Assembly: GCA_003511465.1 (NCBI GenBank)
Contig: DOID01000135.1
Coordinates: 13,513-20,645, forward strand
Direction of reading: 5' to 3'
Length of the DNA: 7,133 nt
Source of the DNA: Bacillota bacterium
GTDB taxonomy: Bacteria > Bacillota > UBA4882 > UBA10575
Every line of letters begins with the position of its first letter. Position 1 is the first letter of the stretch. A model generated the notes under the pieces. The model was not told the origin of the DNA and made no database searches. It saw only the letters and a list, made by a program, of their open reading frames with translations. This document shows, piece by piece, positions 5,417 through 7,133 of the stretch. The position numbers and the translations under genes were made by a program.

Positions 5417-6133
5417 GTGTTAGATGAAAAGGCACCGGTAGCTTTATACTATCAATTAAAAGAGATCTTATTAGAAAAGATTAGAAACAACGAATGGCCG
5501 ATTAACGATAAAATCCCTACAGAAAGAGAGTTATGTGAGATCTTTAAGGTTAGTCGCATAACCGTAAGACAAGCCCTATATGAATTGGAAAAAGAGGGTT
5601 ATTTATATCGCAAACAAGGTAAAGGGACATTTGTGACCGCACCCAAGATTGAGCAGCGGTTATCAAGTTTTTACAGTTTTAGTGAGGAAATTCGGAAGAT
5701 GGGGTATACCCCTAGCACACAGGTAGTTGGGTTTGATTTAATCACAGCCGATGCTGAAGTAGCTAAACATTTAAATATCCCTCAGGAAGCTAAAGTCTAT
5801 AGTATCCGTCGCTTACGTTTAGCTAATCAAGAACCCTTTGCTTACGAAATTTCTTTTATTCCTCATGAATTATGTCCCGGACTTACCAGTGAAGAAGTGG
5901 CAACCAATGGCTTATATAATTCGATGGGGAAATATGGGATCGTGCCCAACAAAGCGATTGAAACCTTTGAGGCAGTGGCAATTAGCTCCAATGATGCTTT
6001 GTATCTAGAAGCGAACAAAAATTCCCCGGGCTTACTCCTTAACCGGGTGACTTATGCCGAACAAAAATTTATTGAATACTGCCGTAGTATAATTCGGGGG
6101 GACCGCTATAAGTACCGGATTGTTTTAAAATAG
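5417..6133 (+). CDS. GntR/HutC-family transcriptional regulator with UTRA domain
   Basis: The 238-residue protein has an N-terminal winged helix-turn-helix (about 8-75) with the classical PTERELCEIFKVSRITVRQA (34-53) and wing YRKQGKGTFV (64-73). A UTRA ligand-binding domain follows (about 92-236), marked by VYSIRRLRLANQEPFAYE (127-144) and the terminal YCRSIIRGDRYKY (221-233). HutC-type members usually repress until a small molecule, often a sugar phosphate or amino acid derivative, binds the UTRA domain. The start is GTG: an in-frame stop lies five codons upstream and no ATG is in frame, so this is the only start that keeps the full DNA-binding domain. The ribosome binding site is poor (GCGAG, 5404-5408). 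The SIS gene follows by 101 bases in the same direction. Ligand unknown; the neighbour points to a phosphorylated sugar or amino sugar. Confidence 0.93.
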   Translation: MLDEKAPVALYYQLKEILLEKIRNNEWPINDKIPTERELCEIFKVSRITVRQALYELEKEGYLYRKQGKGTFVTAPKIEQRLSSFYSFSEEIRKMGYTPSTQVVGFDLITADAEVAKHLNIPQEAKVYSIRRLRLANQEPFAYEISFIPHELCPGLTSEEVATNGLYNSMGKYGIVPNKAIETFEAVAISSNDALYLEANKNSPGLLLNRVTYAEQKFIEYCRSIIRGDRYKYRIVLK

Positions 6134-6139
6134 AAATAG

Positions 6140-6211
6140 TTTGTTAATATGTATTGTCAAAACAGGAAATCCTTGCTAAAATGGTCATAACAATATAACG
6201 ATATTAACAAA
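6140..6211. promoter_or_regulatory. 11-bp inverted repeat bracketing the SIS-gene promoter (candidate operator pair)
   Basis: TTTGTTAATAT (6140-6150) and its exact reverse complement ATATTAACAAA (6201-6211) flank 50 bases that contain the predicted promoter. Centre-to-centre distance is 61 bp, close to six helical turns, so two bound regulators could face the same side of the DNA. A further TAACAA (6188-6193) lies inside. The adjacent GntR-family protein is the obvious candidate binder. RNA secondary structure is less likely, because the left arm lies upstream of the promoter. Confidence 0.55.
6154..6182 (+). promoter_or_regulatory. Predicted sigma-A promoter of the SIS-domain gene
   Basis: TTGTCA (6154-6159) and TAAAAT (6177-6182) are each one mismatch from consensus and are separated by 17 bases. 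Transcription would begin near 6189, giving a leader of about 46 bases with AAGGAGAAGG (6219-6228) before the ATG at 6235. The right operator arm (6201-6211) would lie just downstream of the start point. Confidence 0.7.
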
Positions 6212-6234
6212 AATTATAAAGGAGAAGGATTTGT

Positions 6235-7133
6235 ATGAGTTTAACTTATCGTGAAATCAAGGATCAATATAACGCATTAAGAAGGACCTTTGATTATATC
6301 ACGGAGCGTAAAGACGATATTCTGAGTTTTTACCGACAAGCTAACCCCCGAACCTTAGTTTGCCTTGGTTCCGGGTCGAGTTATTGTCTTTGTCTGTCCG
6401 CGGAATTAACAGCCCAAATCAGACTGGGAATCCCAGCAACCTCCTTTACGGCGGGAGATTTGATGTTGAATTACAAAAGTTATAGCAAAATCTTGCATGA
6501 TTCTTTATTGCTTGCCCCCTCACGGTCAGGAAATACAAGCGAAGTTTTGATGGCGGTGGAGAATACTAGAAGCATTGCGGAAACACCTGTTCTTGGAGTT
6601 GTCTGTACCGAGAACTCAAAAATGGCCCAAATTGCCGACTTGACACTGGAATTACCTTGGGCTTTTGACGAGAGTGTTTGCCAAACCCGTTCAGTAGTTA
6701 ACTTATATGCGGCTAATTTACTTATTTTGGCTTATCTAAGTAACGATCGGCAATTAATTGCTGATATTAAAATAGCCATTGAGACTGGTAATAACTTAAT
6801 GAACCATTGGGAGGAAAGTTTGGAAAAGGTTGCCTATGGCGACTGGTCAAATGCAATCGTGTTAGCTGATGGTGAAAGCAGCGGCTTAGCAGGAGAAGGA
6901 GCTTTGGCTTTAACAGAGATCGCCAGAGTCCCCAGTCATTATTATCATTTATTAGATGTCAGACACGGACCGATGGTGATGATTGATCATAATTCCCTGG
7001 TGATGATCAGCCTCAGCGAAGAGGGTTTTGAGTACCAAAGGGATTTGATTAATGATTTATTGAAAAAAGGAGCTACCGTTATTACCTATAGTGAGTTGCC
7101 TTCACAACCACTACCAGGAGTTAAACTACAAGT
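6235..7133 (+). CDS. Double-SIS-domain sugar-phosphate isomerase/deaminase/deglycase-type protein (cut by window edge)
   Basis: The frame is open from the ATG at 6235, after AAGGAGAAGG, to the right edge: 299 codons plus two bases. The protein has two SIS domains in tandem, as in the isomerase half of GlmS, AgaS and the FrlB fructosamine-6-phosphate deglycase. The first (about 25-170) has the phosphosugar loops CLGSGSSY (43-50) and APSRSGNTSEV (94-104), plus DESVCQTRSVVNLY (145-158). The second begins near 195 and shows EGALALTEIARVP (221-233) and the DVRHGPM motif (241-247) that corresponds to the (E/K)HGP substrate segment of GlmS relatives. There is no glutaminase domain, so it is not GlmS itself. 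It probably isomerises, deaminates or deglycates a phosphorylated amino sugar or sugar-amine adduct. The precise reaction cannot be read from sequence. About 30-50 residues are likely missing at the C-terminus. Confidence 0.9.
   Translation, partial: MSLTYREIKDQYNALRRTFDYITERKDDILSFYRQANPRTLVCLGSGSSYCLCLSAELTAQIRLGIPATSFTAGDLMLNYKSYSKILHDSLLLAPSRSGNTSEVLMAVENTRSIAETPVLGVVCTENSKMAQIADLTLELPWAFDESVCQTRSVVNLYAANLLILAYLSNDRQLIADIKIAIETGNNLMNHWEESLEKVAYGDWSNAIVLADGESSGLAGEGALALTEIARVPSHYYHLLDVRHGPMVMIDHNSLVMISLSEEGFEYQRDLINDLLKKGATVITYSELPSQPLPGVKLQ

Overview
The window looks like part of a Bacillota chromosome, probably an anaerobic Clostridia- or Limnochordia-like lineage. The grounds are strong AGGAGG-type ribosome binding sites, sigma-A-like promoters, a family 4 uracil-DNA glycosylase diverging from an RlmD-type 23S rRNA methyltransferase, and moderate, locally variable base composition. 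I cannot name the genus.

Layout. Positions 1-195 (minus strand) hold the 5' part of a family 4 uracil-DNA glycosylase gene. A short divergent intergenic region follows, then rlmD (330-1715), complete and with all catalytic motifs. From about 1716 to 5342 the DNA looks like accessory material. In order it contains: a decayed, frameshifted fragment of an ImmA/IrrE-type metallopeptidase gene (about 1729-1970); a gene joining a DUF3781 domain to a GNAT acetyltransferase (2025-2744); a hairpin and about 200 bases without a convincing gene; a Phd/YefM antitoxin (3038-3328) overlapping a RelE/ParE-type toxin that stops early (3306-3563); and an apparent three-gene operon of a DUF5131 'three-Cys-motif' protein, a small GNAT acetyltransferase and an Ogt-type O6-alkylguanine-DNA alkyltransferase (3594-5342). 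A well-formed promoter sits just in front of this operon, at the very end of the shortened toxin gene.

From 5417 onward the content looks metabolic: a GntR/HutC-family regulator with a UTRA ligand domain, then a double-SIS-domain sugar-phosphate isomerase/deaminase/deglycase-type gene that runs off the right edge. The region between them has a good promoter bracketed by a perfect 11-bp inverted repeat, a plausible operator pair for the regulator. The likely logic is that the regulator senses a (probably phosphorylated) sugar or amino-sugar and controls the SIS gene and whatever follows it beyond the window.

No CRISPR array, tRNA, rRNA, intact transposase or recombinase was seen. Most genes belong to known families. 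The least ordinary items are the DUF3781-GNAT fusion, the DUF5131-GNAT-Ogt operon, the shortened toxin whose stop codon lies inside a promoter -10 box, and the operator pair. I did not find a clearly new multi-gene system. The DUF5131-GNAT-Ogt cassette is the best candidate for something functionally undescribed.
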